In this document: piece by piece, positions 21,076-31,749 of the stretch
Position numbering within the stretch: the stretch's first letter is position 1
How the letters are laid out: each line of letters starts with the position of its first letter
NCBI RefSeq assembly: GCF_015706575.1
Contig: NW_024037055.1
Location: forward strand, 14,422,262-14,486,261
From: Patiria miniata
Taxonomy: Eukaryota > Echinodermata > Asteroidea > Valvatida > Asterinidae
Length of the DNA stretch: 64,000 nucleotides
Direction of reading: 5' to 3'
Notes under the pieces: model-generated
Seen by the model: the letters and a program-made list of their open reading frames with translations, nothing else
Told to the model about the DNA's origin: nothing
Databases searched by the model: none
Program-made: the position numbers and the translations under genes

Positions 21076-21567
21076 TAGTCTTCCAGCAACAGTATGTAGG
21101 ATCAGAGATGTAAGCGTTGTTTCTTGAGCGTGATTATCGTACTGAGATCAACCGCCGGCCGAGCACTCCGATGAGTATCCATTTCATGTGATCTAGAAAA
21201 GTGAGCGAAAATTGCCGATCCACTGGGGAATAGCTGCTCCGAAAGTGCCATATATATGCGATGGGAAAATACATGTTGGTTGCAGTAAAACCAAACGACT
21301 TTGCGCTAAATTTACAGGTTTCAAAAAGATTTGTTTTCATTACAAAACGTAATAAGAACGCAATATGTACTATCAAAACGTGTTAAGACCTGTTTTGCAG
21401 TAAATTTCCTCGATATTGAATTAATGATGAAATTGTCACAATTGTTGGTTAATTCGGGCAGAAAATATTGGAAAGAATCTGCCCAATAGCGCAGGTATTT
21501 GGTGTATTGATCAACAACTGCAAAATACCAACTCTTTAGCCAAATTGTTTTGAGTGTAAATTGTATA

Positions 21568-21937
21568 CAGGGGAGTCAGAAAAAGAAAGAAACCCAAATG
21601 GCAGGACCAATTTTCGAATGACGTTTTGCCTGTAGCACTTTTCAAATCTAGGATTTGAACGCCCAATAAGCTTTCTTTTAGTACAAAAATCATTCAAATC
21701 ACTTACGGACTTTTTAAGTTACGATGTCTTGAACACACACACGGTTTTAAAGTTCTGTACACGGATCACAAACGGTAAATGTTCTTTCAACAAAACGAAA
21801 ACAAGTGTCATAGGGATGCATGTGAATTGCTTTCGTTTTGCTTTAAGAACTTTAAAATGGTGTTTGTGTTCAACATTCTGTAACTTAAAAAGTACCTGAG
21901 TGATCTGAATGATTCTTGTACTAAAACTAATGGTAAA
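21568..21937. mobile_element. Mariner-like MITE, CAGGGTGAGTC family, copy 3 (right end lost)
   Basis: TA then CAGGGGAGTCAGAAAAAGAA at the left. The interior matches copies 1 and 2 (GGCAGGACCAATTTTCGAAT, GTTCTTTCAACAAAACGAAA and its inverse CGTTTTGCTTTAAGAAC). It ends after CTTGTACTAAAAC without the right terminal repeat. Confidence 0.7.
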
Positions 21938-22263
21938 GAAATCCCGGGACTATGTAGACTGTAAACATCCTACGATCCCAACATGATCATCAACACCGAG
22001 AAAATAACTCTACAGTGTAGCGCATTTAACCTTTGATTAAATTTGAATTTTGCAGTACGGAAAGTTGTCCTTGAATTTATTTTATTTCCATATCCCCAAG
22101 AGTGTTCGGCTTGCCAGGCGTTGTTGAATCCGGTTGGTACAATTGGGATGATTGTTCAGTGAAGTATTTAATTTGACCATTGAATTGATTAACTTTGTGT
22201 TGTGTACGTTTTGACAAATTGGCAACGGCCCCTTCCCGCTTTTCAATTATCAATTGAATACAA

Positions 22264-22434
22264 TTAACATATCGCGGTAGAATCACATTAACCCAGCTTG
22301 TGAAAATTGCCCAATTACATGATATACAAAATGGACGCGGAACGCGCGAAATCTGAGACCAACAAACCTTAACTTACACAATTTCATTGGGTTGTCCAAG
22401 GGGCGTGGCTTTCTCGCAAACGGCGAAAGGTCAA
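22264..22434. mobile_element. MITE of the TTGACCTATCGC family, copy 2, reversed
   Basis: Ends TTAACATATCGC and GCGAAAGGTCAA. It is the reverse complement of 1695-1862 at about 80 percent identity by eye, sharing GGACGCGGAACGCG and AAGGGGCGTGGC. Confidence 0.7.
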
Positions 22435-22478
22435 TACAAATTTTCATTATTTTTTTTCACAGATGTTGTTAATATATA

Positions 22479-22696
22479 CACTCAAGTCAGATTATGGGGC
22501 CTGACACTTTTTCGGGTGAAAATGACATGTTTCCGGGTCAACATAACATTTGTTTTTTACGGGTCAAAATACACTTCTTTGACTAATTTTCCAGATAATT
22601 TTGACCCGGAGTAGTGTCATTTTGACCCGCAAACGTTTCAGGCCCAACAAGACCCGAATTCTGGGTCAAATCTGACCTGGTATTTTTTTTAGAGTG
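22479..22696. mobile_element. TA-flanked element with TTTTGACCCGG arrays, CACTCTAAAAA family, copy 2
   Basis: TA then CACTC at the left; right end TTTTTTTTAGAGTG then TA. The left half has GGGCCTGACACTTTTTCGGG, the right half TTTTGACCCGGAGTAGTGTC and TTTTGACCCGCAAACGTTTC, inverted relative to the left. Shorter than 17099-17500 but with both ends. Confidence 0.7.
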
Positions 22697-22699
22697 TAT

Positions 22700-23395
22700 A
22701 GTCTACGCACTTTTGGCTGAAACCCGTTCATGAATGTTTTACTTCCAAGTTATAATACCAACAAAACCGTCTAATTTTTAAGATATGGGAACATGAACTG
22801 GCGTCACATTCAGATAAAACATCCGTCGTGTAAATATGGTAACACTGATAGTCTTGTTTCGTGCAACACCTCGCACGCAGTGCGGTCCGAGAATCATGTA
22901 CAGCAGCAAACTGGTTGTTACTGTCACATTTAATTAATAAAAAGGTATCCCGCGTTGGCATGGTAACTCCCGCCGCTAATTTGCCACGTCAAGGACTAAT
23001 GGTGGGGGGATTGGATGATTGGGTTTCGCGGTTGAGCTCGTCTGTAAACAAACAGTGGGGAACAAGAGAAGCCGCATTCGCACCGGCCGTAGGAATACTT
23101 TGAACTGATTTGTTTCCCAGTTAAGCAAATTGACATTTGTTTACTCTAAAACACGTTTGAATTTAATAGAAACTCGGTATGAACATTCTATATCAATGAA
23201 GCTCGGTTTGTTTGATGCCATTTCGTCTTAAACTGAGTATGTCTGCCTTTTGAGTGATATCTTTTGTGGGTATAACTACAATCTTTTTTTTTTTTTTAGT
23301 ATTACAGGTTAAGCTTGATTCTGCAAATTATGGGTTATACGTGTACCTCTTTCTACCAATATTAATAATAATAATAATAATAATAATTACCCCCC
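22700..23395. other. No recognisable gene
   Basis: An 80-codon plus frame (22861-23103) lies in a slightly GC-richer patch and has no recognisable domain. An AAT microsatellite (23363-23388) follows. Confidence 0.3.
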
Positions 23396-23404
23396 CGATT
23401 GGAC

Positions 23405-23640
23405 ATTTTGGGAGACATCCCCATAGACCTGTTTTCAAACTTAAATGTGCCCTTACCCAATATTCCCTTGACCTTTTCCCACAAATTGTGGTATGTTTAC
23501 TGATTAGACCACGAGCTAATTGCGACAGCAAAATTTTGCCTCTAAAGGGGGGTGTGACATTAGGGAGACTTGAAAATGTGTCCTTAATGACCGATGTCTC
23601 TCATCGTGCGAAGAAATTACGATACCGTGTCTCCTTAATG
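23405..23640. mobile_element. GGGAGAC-family repeat, copy A
   Basis: Begins TTTTGGGAGACATCCCCATAG and ends GTGTCTCCTTAATGG. Aligned blocks with copy B at 47058-47412 include TTCAAACTTAAATGTGCCC, CCCAATATTCCCTTG, TAGACCACGAGC and TTTTGCCTCTAAAGGGGGG. GGGAGAC or its inverse occurs near the left end and several times in the right third. Confidence 0.7.
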
Positions 23641-23673
23641 GTACCATTACACGTATTACTCTTTTTGCTACAA

Positions 23674-23917
23674 TAGGGCGACTTTCCCATAGACTTGTGC
23701 ACAAACCTAAACTGTCACGTAATTCAAGTTTACCTTATCTTTTTTTCCACGAAATTCGATATTTTTACTAATTGGACCACGAGGAATCGATCTAGATGGT
23801 TTGCGACTATAAAATTCCTTGTCCTAAGTATCGTAACCACAAAAGGGCGACAGAATGTCGCCTTAATAAGGACTGTCGCCCTTTTGTGGACGCAGTTGGC
23901 AAAATCTGTCGCCCTAG
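23674..23917. mobile_element. GGGCGAC-family repeat, copy C, diverged sister of copy A
   Basis: TA/GGGCGAC at the left and GTCGCCC/TA at the right form a short inverted repeat with a TA target. It lies directly after copy A and aligns with it: CCCATAGACTTGTGCACAAA, TTTTTACTAATTGGACCACG, AAAATTCCTTGTCCT. All five terminal-type motifs are GGGCGAC (23676, 23845) or its inverse (23857, 23875, 23908) where copies A and B have GGGAGAC. Confidence 0.7.
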
Positions 23918-23929
23918 TCTAGCATACAG

Positions 23930-23955
23930 CGCAATGATAATAATAATAATAATGA
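23930..23955 (-). repeat. AAT microsatellite, probable retroposon tail
   Basis: GATAATAATAATAATAATGA followed by ACATTTGTAAGGCGCC resembles the 3' tail of tRNA-derived SINEs or their partner LINEs read on the minus strand. No body could be recognised beyond about 24060. Confidence 0.3.
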
Positions 23956-24097
23956 ACATTTGTAAGGCGCCGGTATCCTCCGAGCAAAACAGTCATGGCG
24001 CAAAATACACGAAATACAACACCATTAAAATTATAAATGAAATCAAATGTGATTAACAAAACTTTCTATGTGCCCTTCTTTCTTGGAACATTTTCGA

Positions 24098-24570
24098 GAG
24101 CGACGGACCAAAATCCATGCTTTTCATTACATTTATGTGCACAGGTATGCAATCGCTTACGGATTGTATTCAGGGAATATTTCAAGCTTGACGAAGATTA
24201 GCTCGATTTCATATTGAATTAATTTAAGTATATTGCCGGGAGCGACATTTCATGTTACTATTCATCAATAATTGCATTCATGAGCACATGCTTTTGAATA
24301 CATACATGTATTCAAGTTAGGATTGTATTGAAGGGAAAAGCTAAAATAAACTTCAACCTTGACGAAGATTTGTTCGATTTCATAATACAATTAATTTAAT
24401 TATATTAGGGGGAGCGACAATTCATGTTACTATTCAACAAGGATTACATGTGCACAGGAAGTAATCACGTTAGGATTGTATTGAAGGGAATAGCACAAAA
24501 ACATTTCGAACTTGACGAAGATTTGTTCCACTTCATTTTAAATTAATTGAAGTGTATTAGGGGGAGCGAC
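24098..24570. repeat. Tandem array, units of about 142-172 bp
   Basis: GAGCGAC landmarks at 24098, 24240, 24412 and 24564 give units of 142, 172 and 152 bases. Each contains GGATTGTATT(G/C)A(A/G)GG, CTTGACGAAGATT(A/T)G(C/T)TC and an AATTAATTTAA-like stretch before the GGGGGAGCGACA boundary. Copies differ by indels. Confidence 0.75.
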
Positions 24571-24936
24571 ATACATCCGTAGATAGGAAGGGCAGTTGGG
24601 AAGTCTCAACAAGTTCTTACAATTTGTGTATGAATTGTGTTCAGCACAATTCAGTAAATGTTTATCGAGGATGTTGACATTTTCTAGCCCCTCGCTTAAC
24701 ATTGTCATAGGAGTTTTAATTTAGTTATTATTTTTATAGCAGTGTATATGGCTTCCCAGATCGCTGGATTCGCTGTTTGTGAGGACTCTTGCAAAATCTG
24801 CAGATCGCAGAGTGCTTCAAATTGTTTGCCCTCCGGTCATGGAATTCAGTGTGGTCTTTGAAACTTGCAAAAGTAAAGCAGATATGGTCAGATCATATAC
24901 ATTTATTTGTGGTTTTTTTTGTGGTTTTTTTTCTCC

Positions 24937-25063
24937 AACTGAACAATAAGGTCTCGTTTGCTCGAGACCCCACAAGATCTCGAGACTTTTGCTCCGAGAT
25001 CGAGTTCTTTGAGTCGAGACCTTGAAATTGTCGAGACATTCGAAAATCGGTCTCTTTTCAGTT
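24937..25063. mobile_element. Short element made of TCGAGAC motifs
   Basis: The ends AACTGAACAATAAGGTCTCG and CGGTCTCTTTTCAGTT are imperfect inverted repeats. The interior is mostly TCGAGAC or GAGATC words in both orientations. Possible miniature transposon of the self-repeated type seen elsewhere here; no target duplication identified. Confidence 0.4.
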
Positions 25064-25069
25064 ATTCAT

Positions 25070-26420
25070 AATGGCTGTTCAACGGAAGTCTTTTCATGCA
25101 TGTGGCCTACACAGCGGACCTGATTGACTGCATTCATTGGCGTTATGTGGTATGAAGGTTGGCCTTCTGGGAGCAGCAAAAAAAAGAAAGAGACTGTGTC
25201 ATGATTTTAAAAACTGAATTAAAAGAACGGAAATAAGGGGAAGGGTGTAGTATCCACACGCCGCCGTGTACAAAGTCTGTGGAGAGAGGAGAACATTTTA
25301 ACATTATTTTCTAACAATTTTCTTTTAAGTCCCAGATTCAAACCTTTTCAACATTTTTGCAATTACTGACCTTCATTAAGATGATGTGATTACAAATTGG
25401 TGTCATGTTGCAATATTCATTCCAAAAGATGTACCAACCTGTCAACACACTTTAAAAAATGAAGATTGCAATGGGGGAAAAAACCAACGCGCTGACTGGT
25501 TTTCCAAATTCTTGGAAAGTATAGTCGCTACTGGAAATACACGCCGGTCAGTTTAGCTTTCGACTACATTTCATGTGTACCCTGCTGATACTAAGAACCT
25601 CGCTATTAAGGTTTTGTCTCCACGTGACCTTATCACGTGAATCATGGTGAAATATCCACCATCTTAGACAATTGATCGTACAGTACATGTACGTAGCATA
25701 ATGATTAATTGTACTGATATCATCTTTGGATGGATTTTCCCAAAAATCACGTGTTAACCCCCCAAAATTGAGCAGTAAATGGAAGATGATGAAATAAGCA
25801 TTAATTTGATGTGTGTCTTAAACACCTTGGACAATTGTGAGCATTTTTCCTAAATGTAGGAAGTGGGCGTATTCGTCACTGGGGTCTATGGCAGTTTATT
25901 TACTAGACTGCAACCGTAGACCTCCAATTTGGCGGGCGTGTGGGTGACCATTGACCTGTGACGTCAGGTGAAGTTCCTCAACAAGTTTGAATAGTTTCTC
26001 GTTAAATTTTTACTACGACGACTACGACTATGACGACGACTTCGACAGTGACTGAATTAACGTATATGACTTCAAAATGAGGCGACCGAAATCGTTGTCA
26101 TCGTCCTTCGACAATAATGTTGATTAATCGAAGACGTTGATAAAGCTGATCGATTTTGCCAATTTGGTTAATTGAAATACAGTACATGTAGTTGATGAAT
26201 TGCCTGACCGATCACCCCGTCTGTTGAGTGGGTGTTTTCTACTAAACTGCCGGTCGTGATGAATGGTAGGCATATCGTCCTTTTTGGGTCTTCCCTCATT
26301 TCACCGGTAGCGCATTTAAATGGATTAATTCATGTCAGAATCTTGGAAAGTATTATCAAAGCTGCATGGGGCAATTATGAATGACTCTTCCTATTGATTC
26401 AAGTGAGTAAAAATTGGTTT
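25070..26420. other. No recognisable gene
   Basis: AT-rich with a short ACG-rich stretch (26009-26047). No open frame above background and no repeat matched elsewhere. Confidence 0.35.
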
Positions 26421-26424
26421 GCGC

Positions 26425-26650
26425 CACGGGCGTCGCTAGAGACAGTGGGATGGCAATCCGCCCCCCACCTCCATAATGTTTTTTGTTGGCAAAATCGTGT
26501 GTCATGCCGCAACGAATAGAACCACCTGTTGTCAGATAGTATCTAAGACCGTTCGCTTTGAACAGCGCCTACAATAGTCAGATGGCTTCAAGCCCCCCCC
26601 CTCCCAACCAGGGGCGGCGGAACAGGGGGGGGGGAGGTGCAGGGGGCACT
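26425..26650. mobile_element. Fragments of G-rich MITEs
   Basis: ACGGGCGTCGCTAGAGACAG at 26427 resembles the left end of the CATGGGCGTCGC family, and CAGGGGCGGCGGAACAGGGG at 26609 resembles the element at 47799. Both are followed by G or C runs. Boundaries are unclear. Confidence 0.4.
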
Positions 26651-26651
26651 A

Positions 26652-26864
26652 GACCGAACAGTGTCCTCCTGACATATCATCACATTCACAGCGCCCTCAG
26701 CTGTCCGGAAAAGCATGGACAATTGTAAATGTTTAAAGAAGTAAACTTCTGAGTATAATTAACCAAAAAAGGGACGTCAAATAGTTTTCATACATTTAAG
26801 AGGAGTAGAAAGTTGCACCAAATATGTTCCTAAGAAAACTTCATTTCACGGACTCTCTAATACG
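26652..26864 (-). mobile_element. Partial copy of the AGGGTCCATGAGATGC TTAA-flanked family
   Basis: Matches the reverse complement of about 31175-31375: GAACAGTGTC..CTGACATATC, CAGCGCCCTCAGCTGT, TTAACCAAAAAAGGGACGTC, CATTTAAGAGGAGTAGAAA. It ends at CACGGACTCTCTAA, a damaged terminal repeat. Confidence 0.6.
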
Positions 26865-27316
26865 TATGTTTACACTTCCGTAAATTGCTACCTTATAACG
26901 ACATGAGCTTTGTGTCTCTCCAGTCTGCCCGGCACCACCCTGCTGTTTACCAGCAACAATCATTATTCTTGGGTCGCCGGTTAGACGCAGGGAAATAAAT
27001 GATACGGGTCAGGGCGAAGTACTTTTACCGCTTGTCCGAGTGATGGTCATTTATATGGTGTCACCGTTTAAAGCTTACTGAACAATCCATCAATGTCATA
27101 AAATATGGCGGAAAATAAGTTGCCGCGGGGGAAAAAACCTTAAAAGAACAACCTAATTGAGTACGACCTATTCCAACCTTAGGATTTTCATTTAGACTTG
27201 AATGTTTGTAAGGTTATTCAAGACTATATTATGCCCGTTGATGTACTCCTCTCGTATCATATGTTTTGGTGGTTACAGTTGTCAACGTTCTGCTCTGAAA
27301 GCCGATTTACTTCAAC

Positions 27317-28518
27317 CAGTGATGTAGTGCCTTGATGCTGGGCCTTGGCCTTAAGGCTGCCTTAAGGCTGGATTTTAGGGCCTTGGCCTTGGCCTCGAGG
27401 CTTGAGGGCAAAAGCCTTGGCCTTTGCCTTGGCCTTGAGGGTTCAGGGCCTTGCAATTTTGAGTCAAGGCTCTTCAAGGCCCATAGATTTTTGCATTTTC
27501 CAGATAAATCTGTTCGAAATTTTGCTGTTACCATTTTAATCGTATTACCATGGAGGGGGGAAGCACCCTAGATTTGTGTGTTGGGCACACTTCCATTTTT
27601 GTAGCATCACATTTTGTTACCATTGTAGTAGATTTGCTGCAAAAATATTCCGTACACTTGTGGGGCTAATGAGATGATCACTTTAATTGCATATAACTAT
27701 GGAATAGATCTGATTGGTTGTATATGTCTCCCTGATAAGTGCTAAAGATTTGCATGTATCTGTTTTAGATAATGCTGATATTTCTGACCATGTTGGGCCA
27801 GCAAATAAAAATTTCCCAAATCAGTTTCTTGAATCCCCCTTTTGTTACACTTGGGAGAATTGTGTGTCAATATAGAAGTAAATCATTATTTTGTTTAGTT
27901 AAACCATATTGAAGACCTAAACTTATACTTTAATGGATACAATGCAGTCATAAAACGGTGTAGGCCTATGCGAGCATGTTGATTGCAAGTAAAGAAATGT
28001 TGTTCTTCGTAACGAGCAATTCGTGATGATAAGGGCGGATCCAGGGGTCAAAAGGGGCCATACCCCCCCCCCCCAAAAAAAAACCTTTTTTATGTGACGT
28101 CGTAATAAAGGCAGGCAATGAGTACACCACCATCTTTTCCTCAAAAAACATCGGTTAAAATGGTCAGAAATTGCCTCAAATCGCACCACAGAGCATCTCG
28201 AATCCAAAAAAATTTCGGTGCCCTTAAGCGGGCCCCGAAGCCCAAGCCGTAATTTTTTGACCCACTTTTTTGGGGGACCAAAATTTCTTTGCCCCCCCCC
28301 GCAAATTGTGTTCTGGATCCGCCCTTGCGTGATGATGTGTCACTCATGTGACTATAATTAGTTCTATATTAGTGGTCATTTCATAAAACAGGGCCTTGGC
28401 CTTGGCCTTGAGGGTTAAGCCTTGGCCTTGGCCTCGAGGCTTGAGGGTCAAAGCCTTGGCCTTGAGGGTCAAAGCCTTGGCCTTGGCCTTGAGGGTCAAA
28501 GCCTTTGCTCCAACACTG
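27317..28518. mobile_element. hAT element carrying GGCCTTGGCCTTGAGG minisatellites at both ends
   Basis: The start CAGTGATGTAG and end CTCCAACACTG are hAT-like inverted ends. ACTTCAAC at 27309-27316 and 28519-28526 is a perfect 8-bp target duplication. Just inside each end is a degenerate array of (T)GGCCTTGGCCTTGAGGGTC: 27338-27475 at the left and 28391-28506 at the right, both reading in the same direction. The 900 bp between has no recognisable coding sequence and hosts another hAT MITE at 28030-28327. Short alternating frames rich in Ala/Leu come from the array. Confidence 0.85.
28030..28327. mobile_element. hAT MITE, AAGGGCGGATCC family, intact copy
   Basis: Ends (T)AAGGGCGGATCCAG and CTGGATCCGCCCTTG, with CGTGATGA duplicated at 28022-28029 and 28328-28335. 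The interior contains C runs, GACGTCGTAATAAAGG and GCGGGCCCCGAAGC. Truncated sister at 8238-8497 in the other orientation. It is nested in 27317-28518. Confidence 0.85.
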
Positions 28519-28529
28519 ACTTCAACACG

Positions 28530-29435
28530 TCACAAAGGTGTAGTCTGGAACCCTAGCTCTGTGGTGTGCGACAGTACTGACATTGTCAGTAGAATTTAAT
28601 ATTTTTAATTACTCAATCCTTTTTTTTTTCGTCAAAAAGCTTCATACTCCACAAGTTCCATATTGAGACATAGCAAAAAGTACAGTGAGTGTCCCTTTAA
28701 CCCTGGTTGAGTTTTTGACCTAGAATTTTTGAGGCAAAGATCAGACCCAGGCCAACTCCCATAGGATTTGTATTGCAACGTATAGTATTGTAATTGTATT
28801 GTATTGTAAGTATAGCTGTTGTTATCACAAGGCCGCCAATCATCCTGTCACTAGGCCCCGTCTTGAAGCCTGGAAACAGGTGGTCCTCATCCTTTGTAGC
28901 TACACATAACCTCAGGCTGTTGTGTTTAAAAAACCCCAAAAAACAGGGAGATAATACTGGAACTTTTTTTCGAACCGCCCACTGACCAAATACAGAGTAA
29001 ACTGGGCATGTATACACTTTTTGTGGATTAAAATTGTTTTCTTGAGCACAGAGTGCATCCATCTATTTAGACTCTGCGAGAAGAAATAATGTTCCCCAAA
29101 CGCCTACTGGAGGGATTGTGTTAGGCGGTAACACCCATGCACCATCATACTGAACAGTTCGGTACTGTGGTGGATTACATTTAAAACATAACGATGGCGC
29201 CTCGCATGGCTAGATGCGATATCCATAGGCACACAATAGGTCACAGATTGTAAATTCATCGGATCTACTAAATATTCAAGATTTTGGCAAATGATCTGTC
29301 ACAATGGCCATGGGCACGAGGTTGCATTAAGCCATTCAAGAAAAATGATTGTATGCGGTTTGCAAAAGGTAGTTAACACCATTTGCCAACATTCAAATAT
29401 TAAACTGTCAAAATACCAAAAGGTTCATACACTGG
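28530..29435. other. No recognisable gene
   Basis: A 121-codon minus frame (29062-28697) has no recognisable domain. No repeat was matched. Confidence 0.3.
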
Positions 29436-29439
29436 ACGT

Positions 29440-29477
29440 CAGTCGAAATGCAATGAAGACGTCGTCCAACCTGGGCT
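29440..29477. repeat. Short dispersed repeat shared with 5763-5802
   Basis: CAGTCGAAATGCAATGAAGA followed by CGTCGTCCAACCTGGGCTA matches the inverse of 5763-5802 with few differences. TAATAATAA follows here, which may mark a retroposon tail. Confidence 0.5.
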
Positions 29478-29645
29478 AGGCTAATAATAACAACGCATAT
29501 TGAAGAGGCAGGGTACCATACATAAGCTAATTATGGCCCCTGAACATGAATTCAAAAGTCTGGAAATATCGCCGAAAGAAAAGTTATAACATTCGGAGCA
29601 TTATAACTGTTTATTTCGTTAAAACAAAATTTTTTAATAGTAATA

Positions 29646-29771
29646 ACAGTGTTAGGACCCGGTCTTCACTGCGTGATAATGACAGGGTTGGGTGATGGCC
29701 GATGTAAACGGACCTCGCCTTCTGTCGGCTCGGTTCATTATCACACAGTTGAGACCGGGTCCTCACACTGT
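29646..29771. mobile_element. Palindromic element, 37-bp arms
   Basis: ACAGTGTTAGGACCCGGTCT..GATAATGA and the inverse TCATTATC..AGACCGGGTCCTCACACTGT pair with about five mismatches around a 50-base loop. Probably a MITE; no target duplication was found. Confidence 0.55.
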
Positions 29772-29779
29772 CATTCCCT

Positions 29780-30585
29780 AATCGTTGTTCCTTGAATCGG
29801 CAAAAGACATTTTTTTTTTGGCAAATGAAAGCTTTCCGTGAACTAGAAATCAAGATGCAAAAGAAAACTATATTTTTGTTGGAAATGCAAGTCACTTATT
29901 ATGTATTACAGCTGATGGATATAAGGATATGTCATATCAAGCAACAAACAATCGTTCTACCCGACAGAAACCTTACACCCGGTCCTACATCTCAGGCGTC
30001 CTTTTCATAAGACCGAGTATAATTACTTTTTTCTCGGAGAGACGGGAACGCAATCCGTTTTCAGTGAATTTTCTCGCTGAATTGACACCGGAAAGCCTTT
30101 GATAACGGTTGATAGGCAACATCCTGACCAAAGGCAGACCAATTTTCCCACAAGGCCACGGCCTAATTTTTCACGGTGAGGCTCAGCACGCGATTTATTC
30201 AAACAGAACTGCCGCATGCACCGTAAAACCGTTTGTTTAACGTTTGCTTGCGTTATAAACGCCTTTTCGAAACAGTGTATAAACAAGTTTAAGGGGAGAG
30301 GCGTCGTTTAAAGTTGGAGTCAGGTTTAATATTTCGGGTCTAACGATAGAGCATAGGATACATGATCGTGAGATTGTAGTTTTGAGCCCCGCCGTGGCCA
30401 TGCGTGTTGTGCCCTTGAATATGGCGCTTTACCTCAATTACTCTTAACCCAGGTGTAAAATGGGTACCGGCATTATTCAATGCTGGGAAGGTAACCGACT
30501 CGCTGTGGAGGAGGTGTGGCGATCCCCCACAGCAGCATTTCATGGACTCGAGTCTGGCCCAATGGCTTCGAAGAGAGATTTGCCC
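29780..30585. other. No recognisable gene
   Basis: Short frames only, no domains, no matched repeats. Confidence 0.3.
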
Positions 30586-30590
30586 CCCCC

Positions 30591-30633
30591 TTTACCTTTA
30601 CCTTTACGTTTACCTTTACCTTTACCTTTACCT
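30591..30633. repeat. TTTACC hexamer microsatellite
   Basis: Seven copies of TTTACC, one with a G substitution, directly after a C run. Confidence 0.85.
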
Positions 30634-31168
30634 TATTATTTCGATGTTCATGTACCAAAAACCAAAGCCATAAACATCCGGTTCAATTAAACTTTTACTA
30701 TAGTTAATGGAGTCTCTCCCAATAAAACGTATTAAGATGTTTATAAACTGTTACCAAAAGCGTTTATTATATGTTTAAAATGAAACACTAGGTTTTACAG
30801 TGTGTTTACACTTGGAGAAACTTCGGTTTTACACTGTGACGCTATGGCGTCAAGCCAGTTATAATGCGAGTTTATGTTGTCTGGCATCCGCGCCTTCTGA
30901 ACTGTTTGTCGAAAAATTCACTATTCTTGACATTTCGCAGATCACCTTCTTGTACAGTCATATTTTATCGAACCAAAAAAATACAAAGCATGTGAGTTTT
31001 CATTTTGTATTCGTCTGATTTCATTCGTAATTGTTAGAAAAAGGTGATGCAGTAGTTAAGTAAATACCTTTACGTTTGTATTTTAATTGCAATATCAATT
31101 TTTTTAGGGCATTTTTAAAACGAATTTCCACCTTCAGGAGCCAACCAGTGACAGGCCATGCATTTTAA

Positions 31169-31743
31169 AGGGTCCATGAGATGCATTTTTCTTAGGTACA
31201 CGTTCTGTGCATTTTTCTACTCCTTTTAAATGTATAAAAACAATATCTGACATCCCTTTTTGGTTAATTTTATTGAAAAGTGCACTTCTTTAAACATATA
31301 AAAATGTTCCATGAATTGTTTTGGAACAACTGAGAGCGCTGTTGCTAGTGATGTCATATCAGAAAGACACTATTCTGTTTTAAAGGTTTTCTGTACAATT
31401 TGTGAACCCAAAAATGTGCTCATTGAAAACATGTGTGAGAAAAGTTTGCTCATTGGCTTCCTGCCATGTACTGACATAACAACGAGTTACCAAAGAAAGG
31501 AAAATTAAGGACAGCAAAATATCAAAAATAATGGATTTTATTTGTGTTGTAATAGCTGTAACATTGAGGTTTCTGTCTGAAATTACATCACACTTTTGCT
31601 CATGATTATGGAAATTCGCATTAGCATAAAAACCGAACAGGCACCAAAATACCTTTGAAAATGACAACTGACAATATATTTTTAAATGGGACACTAAGGT
31701 GTATTTTCAGGGATTGCAATACAAAATACACTTCATTGGGCCT
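31169..31743. mobile_element. TTAA-flanked element, AGGGTCCATGAGATGC family, copy 1
   Basis: TTAA/AGGGTCCATGAG at the left (TTAA 31165-31168) and GGGCCT/TTAA at the right (31744-31747). Reverse-complement copies are at 37588-38063 and, in part, 26652-26864. Conserved blocks are AGCGCTGTTGCTAGTGA, GTTTGCTCATTGGCTTCC, CAACGAGTTACCAAAGAAAG and TTTTGCTCATGATTATGGAA. A 104-codon minus frame inside is not intact in the other copy. TTAA targets fit piggyBac or Kolobok. Confidence 0.75.
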
Positions 31744-31749
31744 TTAAAA

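Noticed and set aside
27307..28599. Leu/Ala-rich frames near 27332-27571 and 28396-28599
   Set aside because: They read through the GGCCTTGGCCTTGAGG minisatellite and lack conservation.
30591..30633. Telomere-like hexamer array
   Set aside because: TTTACC is not the animal telomere unit TTAGGG and there are only seven copies.
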